DNA from: Cucumis sativus
Lineage: Eukaryota > Streptophyta > Magnoliopsida > Cucurbitales > Cucurbitaceae
Direction of reading: 5' to 3'
NCBI RefSeq assembly: GCF_000004075.3
Contig: NW_022279522.1
Coordinates: 61,171-125,170, forward strand
DNA: 64,000 nt
Part shown: piece after piece, positions 23,990 through 36,778 of the stretch
How the letters are laid out: every line of letters starts with the position of its first letter
Position numbering within the stretch: the stretch's first letter is position 1
Notes under the pieces: generated by a model
Databases searched by the model: none
Told to the model about the DNA's origin: nothing
Seen by the model: only the letters and a program-made list of their open reading frames with translations
Program-made: the position numbers and the translations under genes

Positions 23990-25454
23990 TGTTTTCAACG
24001 CACAGATTGAAGTTCCGACTCCCTCAGATTATCACCTCCACTCCCCAACGCCGCCGTCTTCTTCGACATTGGATTCAAGTCCACCTTCCCGCCCTCCCTC
24101 CTACTCTTTCCCTATCTCCCTACTCTTCTTCCCGGTCCTTGTTGCACAACCTAACTCTTCTTCCCCGGCTACAACTTCCTTCTTATCAACTCCACTGTCT
24201 CTGAAGATCTAGACTCGAAATTTCGTTTTCATGCTCTTATTGAGTTCTGGTTATTAGGGTTTTCTTTCGCCTTGCCTCCACTTTTCTCACTTCCATTGGC
24301 GTACTTCTGCTGAAATTAGAGGTTTAATTTTTTCATTTCTCTATCTTTTTGGCATTTTGGATTCTTCTGCTGTTTCCTTTTTCTCCTCATTCATTGGATT
24401 CTTTTTTTTTTTCTGCCTAACATCGTAAATATCGATGCTCTCTGTTTGTTTTGAATTTTTCTTGCTTCTTAACTTTTACCTAGTTTTTTGGAATACGTAA
24501 CATGGATAAATCAGGAAAAAAAGAATTACGTGCTTCTCCCTGGGTATATATTGATTCGGAAAAAATGTGATTCTTGAATTACTACATGCAATCTTTTCAT
24601 AGTTGGTTCGGGTTGGGAATGCATGTTAAATTAACTTTGTGATTGATCTTTGTCACTCGTATTCATCTGTCTACCACATTGGTAATGGAGATGAGGGATT
24701 TTCTTAAATATGGATTATGGACTTGTATCATCCATCAGATTGTGTTATTTTCGTTTTAGTAAACTCTATTATTTTGATTTTCTATACTCTTTTTTGCTTT
24801 TGGACGGCTCTACTTCATTGATAACGCTCTTCACCACAGCTGTACTCTGGAAAATGGGTACTCCTGTCTTGATTTTGTCTCGTTTGGGATCAAGAGATGT
24901 TTATATGTTTCTCACAAGAAGAAATACAATAAGTATAGGATTTATTACACAATTGGTCATAAAATCTAAAGAAGTACAACAATAGTTTATAGTTGTAGTC
25001 GTGCAATATAGAAGCACACCAACTTACTACATTTCCTTTTTTTTTTTCCCGCAAAGGAACCTTTTACACAACCTTGACTGCAGAAGTTAAAAGGGAAAGG
25101 ATTGTGAGTGTTAGGTGCACCGTAGTGAAACCTCACCATCAAAATGTGCAAGTTTTGCCTCTAACAACACTGGTCGTGAATGTTTACAACTGATCTCTCT
25201 CAGTTATTTTTTATATTTTTATTGTTATTTTTTCTTTTTCTGCAAGGCTAGATTTCGTTTCAATCTATTAATGTGATTGGCCATATTTTGGTGAACTTAT
25301 TTGTTACAAATCAAAGGGAAAAGAAATCAGCCTTGACTATATACTTCTTTTGTCTACAGGCTACAATCCTGCTTGGTTGCTCTGGACCTCGTATGGTCAT
25401 TAAAAATGATTGAATTGAATATTTCTTGAAATTGTACATTAAATTCACTTTTCA
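23990..25454 (+). other. Probable 5' leader and leader intron of the J-protein gene
   Basis: A CT-rich, less AT-biased block (about 23990-24240) resembles a plant 5' untranslated exon. It is followed by about 1.2 kb of T-rich, intron-like DNA before the ATG at 25455. No coding similarity is visible. Leader boundaries cannot be fixed from sequence alone. Confidence 0.4.
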
Positions 25455-28400
25455 ATGGCTCGTAAGGGTAATCAACAGAAAACAGGGTCAGAGGCCATGC
25501 ATCGAACAGTAAAAAAAAGGTTCAGATTTGCAGTCCAAGGGGCAAGGAAGAGCACGAGAAATAAAGGTATTTCCCGGAGAGGAACTACCAAATGACAACC
25601 AGCATAGTCGACCGTTCGAGGAAGGGATGATGAATAGTGACTCTGGAGAAGGTTTGAAGAATCTAAAAAAGTCTGCAAAGTCCTTGAGAAAAGAAAAACA
25701 AGGAATTGAAGGACTTCATGGTCCAGAGGAACCAAATTTTCCCTCCGAAGAATCTGAGAACTGCGATGGAAACAACGGAGGCTCTAGTGTAGGAGAACAA
25801 TACAAGGGGTCTTCTGGTGATAAGGACCAGGTTCAGGTAGATGGAAGCTTCAGCTTCTTTTTGAATGGAGAACACATCAGAAGTGTGATGGCTAATCTGA
25901 ATTTTTCGGATAATTTTGGTGAAAAGTTCTGTGGAATCTATGTCATCAATATTTGAAGCATCCCATGTGTTTTTGGAGCAACATAGACCCCTGTTGAATT
26001 CTTTGAAGAACAACTTACTAAACACAAGTGATTATGTGGTAAAGAAGATTATGACAGCATATCCATTGTTCTGAAATGGATGATGCATTTTGGGAACATA
26101 ATACTTCTCTTCTCGATTGTATGGTTGGACTGTGCCTCAGGGGCATCGATTCCTTTATTCGTATGGGGACAACATCCTTCTTTGCAGTTATATGGTTCTC
26201 CATTCTTTCAACGATTGCCATGGTTGGATTTCTTAAATTCCTTGTTGTCTTGGTAAGCTCTTGAAATACTCTTGCATTGGTGTCACTTCCTATCTCGTTT
26301 TATCTTGTTTATGTGTAACAACATCCATGAGTTTTTTTTTTTTTTTTTTGTTTGGCTTGTCGGTGTTAGTGCTATTTTATGAGATCTTTGGTGTGAGAGA
26401 AACATCCACTGTTAAGAAGGGTGGAGAGGTCTAAAGGAGGATGTGTAGTCTCTCTTCAATAAAACGGAGGACGTAGTCCTTGTTAGGCTTCATATTTCCT
26501 TTGGGGCTTCAGCATATAAGTTTTTTGCTACTATCCTTAGTTCTCTTAGTTTACTTGATTGAAACCATTTTTTTATTGGGCTTCCTTTTGTTAATATTTT
26601 ATTTCTATATGTCCATGTAATCTTTCATTTGTTCTCAATGAAAATTTAATTACTCTTAGAAAAGAAAGGCATCAACGAGTCGTTTGTCCTATGTTAGTTG
26701 TGTAGATTTGTGATACAGTTCCCAACTGGTGCAATGCTTTGTAGTTTGTATTACTTGATTGACAAATTTGATACAAAAAGGTGTTGGTATGAAATTGACT
26801 ATTGAGATAGCCATGTATTGATTATGCTGAAATACCCCATGTTGACTCGTAAATAATTTATGGATCAGGTAGCAGCTGCTTCCTTGGAATTTTTGTCGGG
26901 TTTGCTTTTGCTATTTTGGTCATCGCCATCTCTGGAGCAGCTTTCCTTTGGTTCTACGGAAACTTTTGGATGACAATGCTGATTATCTTCCTTGGAGGTA
27001 ATTTCTTTACCTTTGGAACGTGCACAATTTTTCCGTTTATGCCAACATCATGTCAAGGCTTATTCATTGAGGTATCACAACAATTTTCAGGATTGGCCTT
27101 TATATTGAGCCACGAAAGAGTTGCACTTTCGATCACCACTTTATATTCGGTTTATTGTGCATGGGTATGCACTGGATGGCTTGGTTTGCTTTTGGGCCTG
27201 AATTTGTCATTTATTTCAAGCGATGCACTGATTTATGTCCTAAAGAACAACATGAATGAGCATAGGAGATCAAACAGATATCCTGAACAAACAACTGGGA
27301 TGCAAGATCAGTCTAGCTTCTCTCATGATGATCCATGCAGACATCATCTTCTGAATTTAGCGGAACAGGTTTTGCTGCTGATCGGTGTCCAGGCACACCC
27401 AACCAGTGGAGCTGATTCTGAGATATCTTCCGAAGATGAAGTTGTTCGTTTGCTGAATTGTTCAGATCACTATGCAGCTTTGGGATTGTCTCGGTATGAG
27501 AATATAGATACTTCCTACTCAAGAAGGAGTATAGGAAAAAGGTGAACTTCTGCATTAATGTTGCTACAGTTTGCATGATCTATTCTCTGTTCTAATATTT
27601 ATAATCACGAGTTTCCGATTCCATCAATGTATATTTCTGTTGGATTGGCATATTTTTTGTTTGTCATGTTGGTGATCATGACCTTCTGTTATTTAATAAC
27701 ACTGCATTTTGTATTGATTAATGGAAGAAAATCTCACTTAGTATTTATTAGTGGTGTCGTACTTTTGGGAAATTAGGTGTTTTCTGCAATACTCTTGATT
27801 ATTGTGATCTTCTATTTTGTTGAATGAGCTTGTAAACTGGTTACAGGCTATGTTGGTTCATCCGGATAAAAATATGGGCAATGAAAAGGCTGCCGAAGCA
27901 TTTAAGAAACTTCAAAATGCATACGAGGTAAAACTTTTTCTGAGTTTTGTATTACTGTGTTTCTTGAGAGTTGTAAGTCATTTTTATTATTTTTCATAGG
28001 TTTTACTTGATTCGATAAAGCGAAAAACCTATGATGATGAGCTGAGAAGGGAAGAGCTGCTAAACATTTTCCGGAGGTTTCAGAGTGATTCACAGAAGGT
28101 ATAACCCCCATCCCCACCCACCCAACCCACCCACAGAAAGAAAGAAGAAGAGAGAATTTCCTTGTAGAAATTCCTTTAGCCTTCCTGACCCATCTTCATT
28201 TATAGAAAGGTGAAAAGGAAAAAAAAACGAAATTGAGTGACAGTGTTTTGTCAGTAATTAAATTATAAGACAAGCTGCTGAGAAATATGGAATTATGACT
28301 TAACTTGGGATCTTGGCTATGTGAACCCATTCATTTGCCCGAAAAGAAACCAAAAAGAAAAAAGAGAGAGAAACAAAACAAAAACAAAAAAACATCAATT

Positions 28401-30137
28401 GAGCTACAATGATGAGGACTTGATGTTTCACGGAAAGCTGATATAATCTTGCGTTGGTACCATCATTTTCTTTTCACATTTTGGCATGTTCTATTGAATA
28501 CTTTGACCTGAGGTTTTAAAGATTAAGTTGCATCATGTATGTATTTGGCTCCTACTGATAAACTACTATGACAAATAAAACGAAAAAAAAGAAAAGAGAG
28601 AAAAACACAGGCAAAAACACTCGAAAACAAAAGGAAAATAAAATTGAAGTTAAGACAAGGCTATTGGCCTATCAGAGAAGACCTGAACATTTTCTGTGTA
28701 ATACACTTCGCTTTTCATAAAGATGTTGTCCTTCATTGTAACTTATACTTGGGCAGTGTGTTAAGTATTCGATGGTAGTTTCCATGCCCAAGTTTTTTGT
28801 TCGAGTATCTTAAGTTATGGATGCATTTATTTTTTAGAGTGGTCCATTTGGGTTTCCACGTTCGGCAACAAACAGAGAGGATCCTTTTGGTGAATCAAGA
28901 CGAATAGCCTGCAAAAAGTGCAACAATTTTCATTTATGGATACACACTAGGAAATTGAAATCTCAAGCAAGATGGTGCCAGGTTTTTCCCTTCCATTTTA
29001 GACCGACTCTTGATTTATTTAGGTTTTTGATCTATTATCCTAGTGATGCATCTTATGGTACTTATGCTCACGTTTTTTCTAAGAGAAAAGATAGATTCTT
29101 ATGTTGGATGCTTTGTGTATTGTTTTGTACATTTTCGTTCTTTAAAGGAATGCAAAGATTTTCATCAAGCAAAGGATGGGGATGGGTGGGTGGAGCAATC
29201 TTCACAGCCTTTTCTTTTTGGATTGCTGCAAAAGGTGTGATTTGCTTACTTGTGGATTGGCTTCTTATCAAGACGTGACATAATTTGATTTGTGGATATC
29301 TGTTGAATTATGTGACTTACCTATTTCCATTAATACGATGCTTATAGAAAATGCTATAGTGGTATCGTACTGATGATTCTAATGTTGATTTTAAGGGTAT
29401 TCACGTAGATGTATTTGATGATACACAAACTAGGTAGTGTGATTTATCAAGAAATTCAAGTAACATGCATCTTAATTTGACTTTTGAGAGCTTTGAACTC
29501 TTTGTTGGTATAACGAACCAAATAGTCTTATCCGATTAGACTGTACCTACTCGGTTAATTTCAGTGAAAAAAGTAGTGGAATTTGGTTGCACTGAAGGAT
29601 GCATGTTATATTATTCCTTTAACGCTAAAACTATGTTCTCTGTGCAGGTAGATGCTCCTTGTGCATACGTATGTGCAGAGAGCCGAATATATGATGCAAC
29701 TGGATGGTATGTTTGTCAGGTAATGTCGTGAACGATCATGTCAAGTAATGTTGATATCATGCTTACCTATATAGCATCACCCACAACTTTGTATATTGGT
29801 GATTTTTGGTGCAGGGAATGAGATGTCCAGCTAACACCCACAAGCCAAGTTTTCACGTAAACACAAGTGTAACCTCTAAGCAAAACACCACTAGAGGGTC
29901 AAGTTCTAGCCAAAGAGGAGGACAGATGCCTGCATCAAATATAGAAGAGAACATGACAGAGAAGAAGAGTTCTTTGAGTGGTTTCAGAATGCCATGCAGA
30001 CAGGTGCATTTGACAACGTTGGTGGTAGCGCCACGGAGAGCCCTCCGTCTAAAGCAGGAGGAAGTTTTAGCAAGAGCAGTAACAATAGTGGCAGCAGTGG
30101 TAACAAGAAAAAGAAGAAAGGAAAGAAGCAGTGGTGA
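25455..30137 (+). CDS. Membrane J-domain protein with Jiv90 domain
   Basis: This resembles plant DnaJ proteins of the At5g49580 type, relatives of animal DNAJC14, likely a membrane-anchored Hsp70 co-chaperone. Exons: 25455-26252, 26869-26997, 27091-27541, 27847-27927, 28000-28098, 28838-28981, 29148-29234, 29648-29719, 29815-30137, about 728 residues. The order is MARKGNQQK start, KVFPGEELPN, hydrophobic segments (IRMGTTSFFAVIWFSILSTI, then AISGAAFLWFYGNFW and WLGLLLGLNLSFIS), and a J domain split by intron 3 with HPD in LVHPDKNMGNEKAAEAF. After that come the Jiv90 region with CKKC, WCQECKDFH and AKDGDGWVEQ, and a lysine-rich tail ending KGKKQW. About nine small indels interrupt the frame, near 25511, 25930, 26068, 26134, 26880, 27340, 27395, 27515 and 29961. 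All motifs are otherwise intact. Confidence 0.9.
26375..26660 (+). mobile_element. LINE 3'-end remnant in J-protein intron 1
   Basis: Broken translation resembles the C-terminus of plant LINE ORF2 (compare HISFGASAYKFFATIL, then LLDWN-like residues). It is followed by the characteristic tail with TCTCAATGAAA just before an A-rich end. The tail matches the ones at 56315-56370 and 58805-58870. Confidence 0.55.
26998..27090 (+). other. 93-nt open intron of the J-protein gene
   Basis: Homology places an intron here: donor GGAG/GTAATT, acceptor TTTTCAG/GATTGG. It is a multiple of three and lacks an in-frame stop, so retention would insert 31 residues between GG and LAFILSHERV within the membrane region without ending translation. 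Confidence 0.7.
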
Positions 30138-31470
30138 TTATGGAGAGGTTATTTGGTTAAACATGCTAATAATTTTGAAGTGTATGGTAGCTGAGTGATT
30201 ATTAAATATACAAGGTAAAGGTAAGGTAGCTCTTATAGGAAATTTAAAAAACGAATGGTGTAGAGAGAGAAGATTGGAAAGCCATTGAAGGGAAGGATGG
30301 CATTAAGAGTTTGTATATAGAGAGAGTAGCGGTTTTAACTGTCATAAAATGGCCTGATTTACCCCGAAGTTTAGACAGGTTGGAAATGTGTATCCTGAAC
30401 CCCTGAGGTAATTGCACTAACCTTATATATGAAGAATTATTTGGAAGATGGCCTCAAAATTGGCTGTTTCCTTCATTCCCCACATTGCATATTTCTCCAC
30501 TTTCTCCCTTACATGTGAACATGCATCTTCTAGGACTAGCTCGATTCCCATTACTCGATGAAAGAATTCGAAACGTTCTTTCATCGATTTTCATACATGT
30601 GTGATAAAAAAAAAGGCCTTTACTGGAGTTTTACTCGATTTTCATTGCTTCTCTTCTGCTAATGTTTGTAAATAGGCCGAGAGTTTTATTTCTTTACCAT
30701 CCACTCGTTATTCAGTTCACGTCATGACGGTATTTTTCTTTTTCATTCAGATTGGTTTGATGGATGAACATAAATTATAATTTATAATCTATTTTATAAA
30801 TTATAGCTTCTGATAGGTTTCTATATTTTGTTTCTCACCATTTTATAAATGTGGTATTTATAATTGATGTATAAAAAGTTTTTGAAACATTGTCGAAAAA
30901 AAATATATATATAACAAAATTTCAAGTTATATTAAAGATAAGAATGGACTTATTTATATAATTTAAAACTTTGCTACCTGTTTTGTAAATACTTTTAGCA
31001 ATTTTGTAATTTACAATTATTTTCTTTATTTAAACAGTTATTTATTAATTGTAAAGATAGATTTCTATATTTTAGCAAATGTAATTTTTGTTGTATTAAT
31101 AAATAATTTAGTTAATTTTATTAAATTTGAAAAACAAGTTACTACATAAAAATAATGATGTAATATTTATTTATGTAAGACCCGTAACCAAGTTATTCAA
31201 TAATAAAGCTTAAATTTGGCAAACACAATTACACTTCATATTACTAACATTAATACACTTCATAGTTCATAAACTCTCATTTTACCAAATATAATACACC
31301 AAAATAATACACTTTATAGTTCATATTACCGTTATAATTTTACAAAATAAAAAACACAAATAGTATTTTAAAAAAAGCTACTGCAAATAATCAAATTATG
31401 CAAATTACATTAATTTGCATAATTTATTATTTAAACTTTTATTTCTAAAAAAATAATTGAGCCGGTTCGC
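30138..31470. other. J-protein 3' region and spacer
   Basis: The first 250-300 bases are probably the 3' untranslated region. A short inverted repeat with 11-bp arms (CGATGAAAGAA and its complement) lies at about 30554-30584. The rest is very AT-rich with no gene. Confidence 0.4.
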
Positions 31471-31474
31471 CCCT

Positions 31475-31506
31475 CTTCTTCTTCTTCTTCTTCTTCTTCT
31501 TCTTCT
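31475..31506. repeat. CTT microsatellite in the RFC3-like leader
   Basis: About ten CTT units lie 67 bp before the start codon of the plastid bS6-family gene. Pyrimidine-rich trinucleotide runs are common in plant leaders. Confidence 0.9.
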
Positions 31507-31572
31507 GCCATTTCCGTACTTCGGATAAAGAGCCAACAATCTCTCCCTTCTCAACGTCGAAGTTTGGCTCCA

Positions 31573-33839
31573 ATGGATACTCTTACACTTTTCTCCCCTT
31601 CTTCTTCTTCATTTCATTCTTCTCTGAAGTCTCCTAATCTTTTTCTTCTTCGAAATGGCTCTCGCTCTTTCTCTGATTTTCCGAATGTATGCTCTTCCTT
31701 TCCCACTCTCAATCTTTCAACTCCTTTCTCTAGAAAATCCATCATTCTCGCTGCTAAGAAGCCCAACGCTCAGCCTAACAAGGACGACGCTCACCGCTCC
31801 CTTCCCAAACCTGACGAGTCTATCGGCTTCTTTCCCGAAGCTGTTCTACTTAAGGAGGTGAAATTCTATACTATTCTTTCTTCATACTTATGTTCCTTAT
31901 CTTTAACTGCCTGCGATTCTTAAACTATTTCCAACCGGTTTCGACCTAAGAACTGAGAGGCCGAAATTAAATAAGTCAGGAATTCTTGGTGGTTTGTTAG
32001 AATGTGGTTACCTATGTAAGAAGTCTGAGAACGAATCGGTTTCTTTTGGTTACCTTCTGATATGCCATTAGAGAAACGTATAAGAAATGAGAATTGAAAA
32101 TTTGATAGGAAGGATAGATGTTGTACTTTTCGTACTCTGTCTTTGAGTTAAAGTTTATAGGAAGCTGCTCAGATATACTGACGTTTAATCTGCTTATATT
32201 CTTTTGTAAGTGTGATAAATTTCTTGACTGTACTTTTGGTTTTAATTGGCAGAAAAAAGTTGCAGAAGATGGTCAATTTCTTCCCGAATTTGCTGATGCC
32301 GAAGAAGGTGATTGTTTATCTTCCAATTTGGATCCATTCATTTGCTTTCCTTTTAGAAAACTATTGCTCTGGCTATGAACAGGAGTTATCAAATTCACTT
32401 TTGCTCTCATTTTGCAGAAAAGCTTTATGAATATTTAAACCTCCAGTTGGAAAGTGAATCCAAAGTTGAACAAAGTAAGCTTACTTTCTGCTTATTCTGG
32501 TCAAGTATGATTGAAATAACACAATGAATAGGGAGATGATATTTTAATTATAGATACAATCAGAAAAATGTTGTGTTTATTTAGTTTATGTAATTTTCTC
32601 GTCCAACTATTCTCTAAAAAGGAAAAAGTTTTATCTTATATTTGAAGTGATGTGTTGCGTTGCTTACCTCGTTTCTGCAGTGCGTCACTATGAGATAGTT
32701 TTTTTAATTCACGAGAAGAACGCAGAAGAGGTCGAGAGTGTAATTGAGAAAGTTCAAGGTAATGTAACTATTTTGACCCTTTAGCTTTCTTGTGTGACTT
32801 TGTGTTGCTTTTAAGGTGTTAGTTTGAATAAAATGGTCATGACCTTTAGTTCTCTTTCAAAACTCCATTTTGGCTGAAGTTGCATGTCTGAGCCTTGTAC
32901 AGTTTTTCCAGTTTATTGCTCATTTGTGTAGCATAGCATGTGAAATCTCACAACAGTTCTTTTTTCTTCTTCCCACCTGAGTTCTAGTTAGATATGTTTT
33001 CTGTAAGTAGCATTGTAGAAGTGAATGTGATTTCCATTTCATGTGCAAGTCCAAAATCAGGTTCGACATCTCAAGAACAGCCTATTGATATTTGCATCCA
33101 TGTTTCCATGTTTCTTTGCTGCCCATTTGTGCAGCATGTGAAATCTCGTAACTGTTTCTTTTTCTCCCGAGTTCTAGTGCTATATGTTTTCTGTATGTAG
33201 CGTTGTTGAAGTGAACGTGATTTCCTTTCCATGTGCAAGTCGAAAATCAGGCTCATCATCTCAAGACCAGCCCGTTGATCCTAGTTGCATCCATGTTTCT
33301 CTTGAATTTTGTAGAATTTTCCATTAGTTTCTGATTGAAACATAAACGCTGTTACAGGTTTTCTAAGGGAGAAGAAAGGGAAGCTATGGAGACTGAGTGA
33401 CTGGGGAATGCGAAGATTAGCGTACAAGATAAAGAAAGCCAAATATGCACATTACATATTGATGAATTTTGAACTGGAGGCCAAATGGATTAATGAATTT
33501 AAGAGCATGTTAGATATGGATGAAAGAGTAATTCGACATCTTTGTGATTAAGAGGGATACTGCCATCACCGAAGATTGCCCTCCCCTCCTGAGTTTCATA
33601 CCCTTCGTGCCGGAATAGATGATGATGATGACAATGAAGAAGATGACATGGATGATTACAACAGTGACGATGAAATGGAATGGGATGATGAGGCGGAGCT
33701 GGATGATTATGACGAAGGTTTAGATGATGGGATTATCATTGTTGACAGTGACAACGACACTGACGATAACAGCATAAGTACGACCTCCAAATCAACTGCT
33801 GCAGGGAACAGAGGCTTGAGAAATAGAACTAAAAAATGA
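31573..33839 (+). CDS. RFC3: Plastid ribosomal-protein-S6-family protein, RFC3-like
   Basis: A bS6-fold protein with a plastid transit peptide and acidic tail, most like Arabidopsis REGULATOR OF FATTY-ACID COMPOSITION 3, linked to plastid rRNA processing and lipid composition. Exons: 31573-31857, 32253-32307, 32418-32474, 32681-32758, 33358-33839. The start gives MDTLTLFSPSSSSF, a serine-rich transit peptide. The S6 core spans MRHYEIVFLIH to DMDERVIRHL and holds SDWGMRRLAYKI. The tail from AGIDDDDDNEEDD onward is strongly acidic and ends RNRTKK. Two frame breaks interrupt conserved sequence before the tail: an extra base near 33541 (HL/IKRD) and a missing C at 33583-33586 (DCPPPPEFHTLRAG). 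Without them the tail is in frame. Assignment to RFC3 rather than plain PRPS6 rests on the KKGKLWRLSDWG segment and acidic tail. Confidence 0.85.
32920..33300 (+). repeat. Diverged tandem duplication in RFC3-like intron 4
   Basis: Two copies of about 180-190 bp lie head to tail (about 32920-33108 and 33122-33300). Both contain GCATGTGAAATCTC, GAGTTCTAGT, ATATGTTTTCTGTA and CATCTCAAGA in the same order, with scattered substitutions. They fill most of the intron. Confidence 0.85.
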
Positions 33840-36700
33840 ATGGACAGCTTCGATTTTGGCAGTAGAAGTTGTGGTGAGTTTCATGGCATTGGCTTTGAAG
33901 TTTGCTATGAATGCATTGAGCTAATTCTACGAATCCGTGGTGGAGTTTGGCTTCATTTCAGGTATTAAGTTACTGAAAACTGCCATTATTTTTTCCTGAA
34001 TCATTTGCCCTTTCACAGTTAAAAGGCTTGGAGGTGTTGTAGATCATGTCGATGAACCACATGCCACTCAATTTTGAAATCATCTTCATTACCAGCTTTT
34101 ATCCATAGGAATCAAAGGTACATGTCGAATCATTCTTTATGTCCATATCGAAGTGATTGTCAAATTCTAAGGGAAACATAGTGATGATGTATGGATGAGA
34201 TAATTAAGAATTTTAGTGTCATAATATGGAAGTAAAAATGATAAACACAATGAGGAACGTCGTTTTCTAAGAGTTGAGCTTGCAAAGTTGGACGTTTTTG
34301 TGAGACGGATCGTAGTTGGATGTTAATTACATTATTTTTGCTATTTTTTTGTTTTTAATTTTACTTCAATTAAAACAGTTCCTTTAAAAATATATAGCGT
34401 TGGGGTTTCAAAGTTATTAGGTGAGATTTATGTTTATCAGTGTTTTTTCGAATTTGAATGAAATATCATGACAATTAGTGTCAAGTTAAACTAACTTTTT
34501 ACTATTTTATTTAGAGCCATAGATGGGGTTAGGCTTTTGCGTCATAATTAATTTCCTACCATCAACTTTTCAACTAGTTGCCTTTATTTAAGTTGAAAGA
34601 ACAAACTTAAATTTTTAATTTAGGAAAAAGATGATCGACAAATCAAAGAAAAAGGATTTTGATGCCAGAGGATTAAGACATGAGATTTCTCTAATCCCAA
34701 ACAAGTTCAAATTTATCTTTTATCTTGTCAAAATTCTCCTAACAAGCTTAGTTAAATTTGAGTGTACTCTTTTTAAGAGATCGGTTTGTCCTACATATTT
34801 TCTTCAAGTTCTTTTTTTAAAAAAGAAAAGTTGTTAATAGTTAAAGAAATTTAGTCAAACAATGAACGAATGTTATCTCTTGAAAAAACACATTTTGATA
34901 GAGTATAAAAAACACCCCTTTTACCAGCTACTTTGAAAGAAACGTTTTGCTATTTGTTTTGATTATTTGTATTTATATAATTAACCAAAAAGTTAACCGC
35001 TTTGTTTATTGACTCCATATTCATCTTAAACCATTGATTGATCCAAGAGCTTAGATGAATATACCATTGATTGATCCAAGAGCTTAAAATGATAGAAGCA
35101 ATTATTGCTTTTGGTATACAAAAATAAATTCAATCATGATGATGCTTACAATTATAAGTACGAAGTTTGGTGTTTGCCAACAACTTACAACTCTAACATT
35201 TTAATTAGTATCGCACGATAAGATATTACTTTCAAATGTTCAGTTTTAGTTTATATTTTCTTAATATATCTTAAAAGTTAGTATTTATTTTAAATCTTAA
35301 AACAAACTAATTTTTATTTACTGATTTTTGATAAATTTTGGAATAATATTCATATCTGTGTTTTCTTAACAAGGAGAATTAGAATTGAATTACAAAGAAC
35401 CAGTTAGAGTTCTACAAGAGAGATAACTATATATTTTGCAATGTGCTTTAGAATTACAACTCGGAAATCTTTTATAGACCTTAGATATCAAACATAAATT
35501 AAATTAAGAAAAGTAACAGAAAATAGCAAATCAAATAGGACATACGACACCCTTTATCTGTTACGATTTTAAAAAGATTACAAACTAATAGAATAAATTA
35601 GATTGAACACGATTCCTTATCTAATAAGATTATGTTAAAATAATATTATTGTATCCTATTTATAATTTACAACAAAATTAAACATTAAAACTAAAAAATA
35701 ACACCTAAAAATCTTCCTCTTGGACAAGAAGTCTCAAGTTCAAATTCCTACCCAACATTTAGTGCAATACCTTTGCAAAAAAGAAAAAATTCTAAAATAA
35801 TTAATGTACTAATTTCCTATTTATGAAACTTTTGACTTTTTTTATTAACGAAACTTTTGACTTTTAGTATGTTTCATAAATAAATAAATAACTGAGACAT
35901 CGATTACTTATTATACATAATAATTACAACAATAAATGTTTAAACACAAAAAAAGAAAAACTTGTACAATGTTATTTATGAAATCTAAAAGCAACTTTTC
36001 TTTTTCTTTAATAAAGTGATTTTATCAAAGAAATCTTTACGATGGAATCGAACATTTATACAATTAATATTAATATCATAAGATGTAATTTCGTTTGAAA
36101 AAAAAAACAAATTTTTAAATTTCATTTGAAAGCAATGATATGAAATTTCAGTAAGAACACTAAAATGCTTAAAATGTTTTGACCAATAAACCGAAGAAAT
36201 AAGAAAGGTGAGAAGGACACAACAATGGAAGTTGATGGATTTATCCATTCTCCTTTTCATGGCAACTATTTCTCTATTTATAACAACTACTTCATAAGAA
36301 AGCTATCCATTGATCAAGAGGGAGATATTGGGGACAATGAAAGAAATTCTTTGCAATTACAACGCGATTTGTTGGGTTTTTCACAGTTAGTTGTAAGGTG
36401 AAGTAACTCGAATTAGACAGTGGAATTAAGACAGACGAGCTGATTGAATTATTTTTTCCTTGAGTAGAACCCATGTTTTGAGTTTTAAGTTTGGTAATCA
36501 TAAAACAAGATTGCCTAATGGCCATGCAAAGACAACATCCATTTATGAGGAAGTTAGAACCCACCTACTTACCTTTTTTTCTTGCATCAGTAGGTCTTGT
36601 TGTCAGCATATCAAATCAACATGGCAATCAAACTTTAAATCTGCCCCCATCTGCCTGCCATCTAATCTTCTCATTTATTTACCAACTCCAAGCAGTAAGT
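33840..36700. other. RFC3-like 3' region and spacer
   Basis: Roughly 33840-34150 is likely 3' untranslated sequence. The remaining AT-rich DNA has no gene. A 23-bp direct repeat (CCATTGATTGATCCAAGAGC core) occurs at 35031 and 35064. Confidence 0.4.
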
Positions 36701-36704
36701 AGCC

Positions 36705-36712
36705 TATAAAAA
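36705..36712 (+). promoter_or_regulatory. TATA box of the PCC13-62-like gene
   Basis: TATAAAAA in the context CCTATAAAAAGG, 74 bp before the ATG, is well placed for a start of transcription near 36740 and a short leader. Confidence 0.75.
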
Positions 36713-36778
36713 GGACAGAAGTTGAGGTTGAAATCCATATTATTACACTACAACAGTAAAAAAGTAAAATATCAAACC

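Noticed and set aside
26916-27545. Single long ORF as one exon
   Set aside because: It reads through a 93-nt intron and through two compensating frame breaks. Homology supports separate exons 2 and 3.
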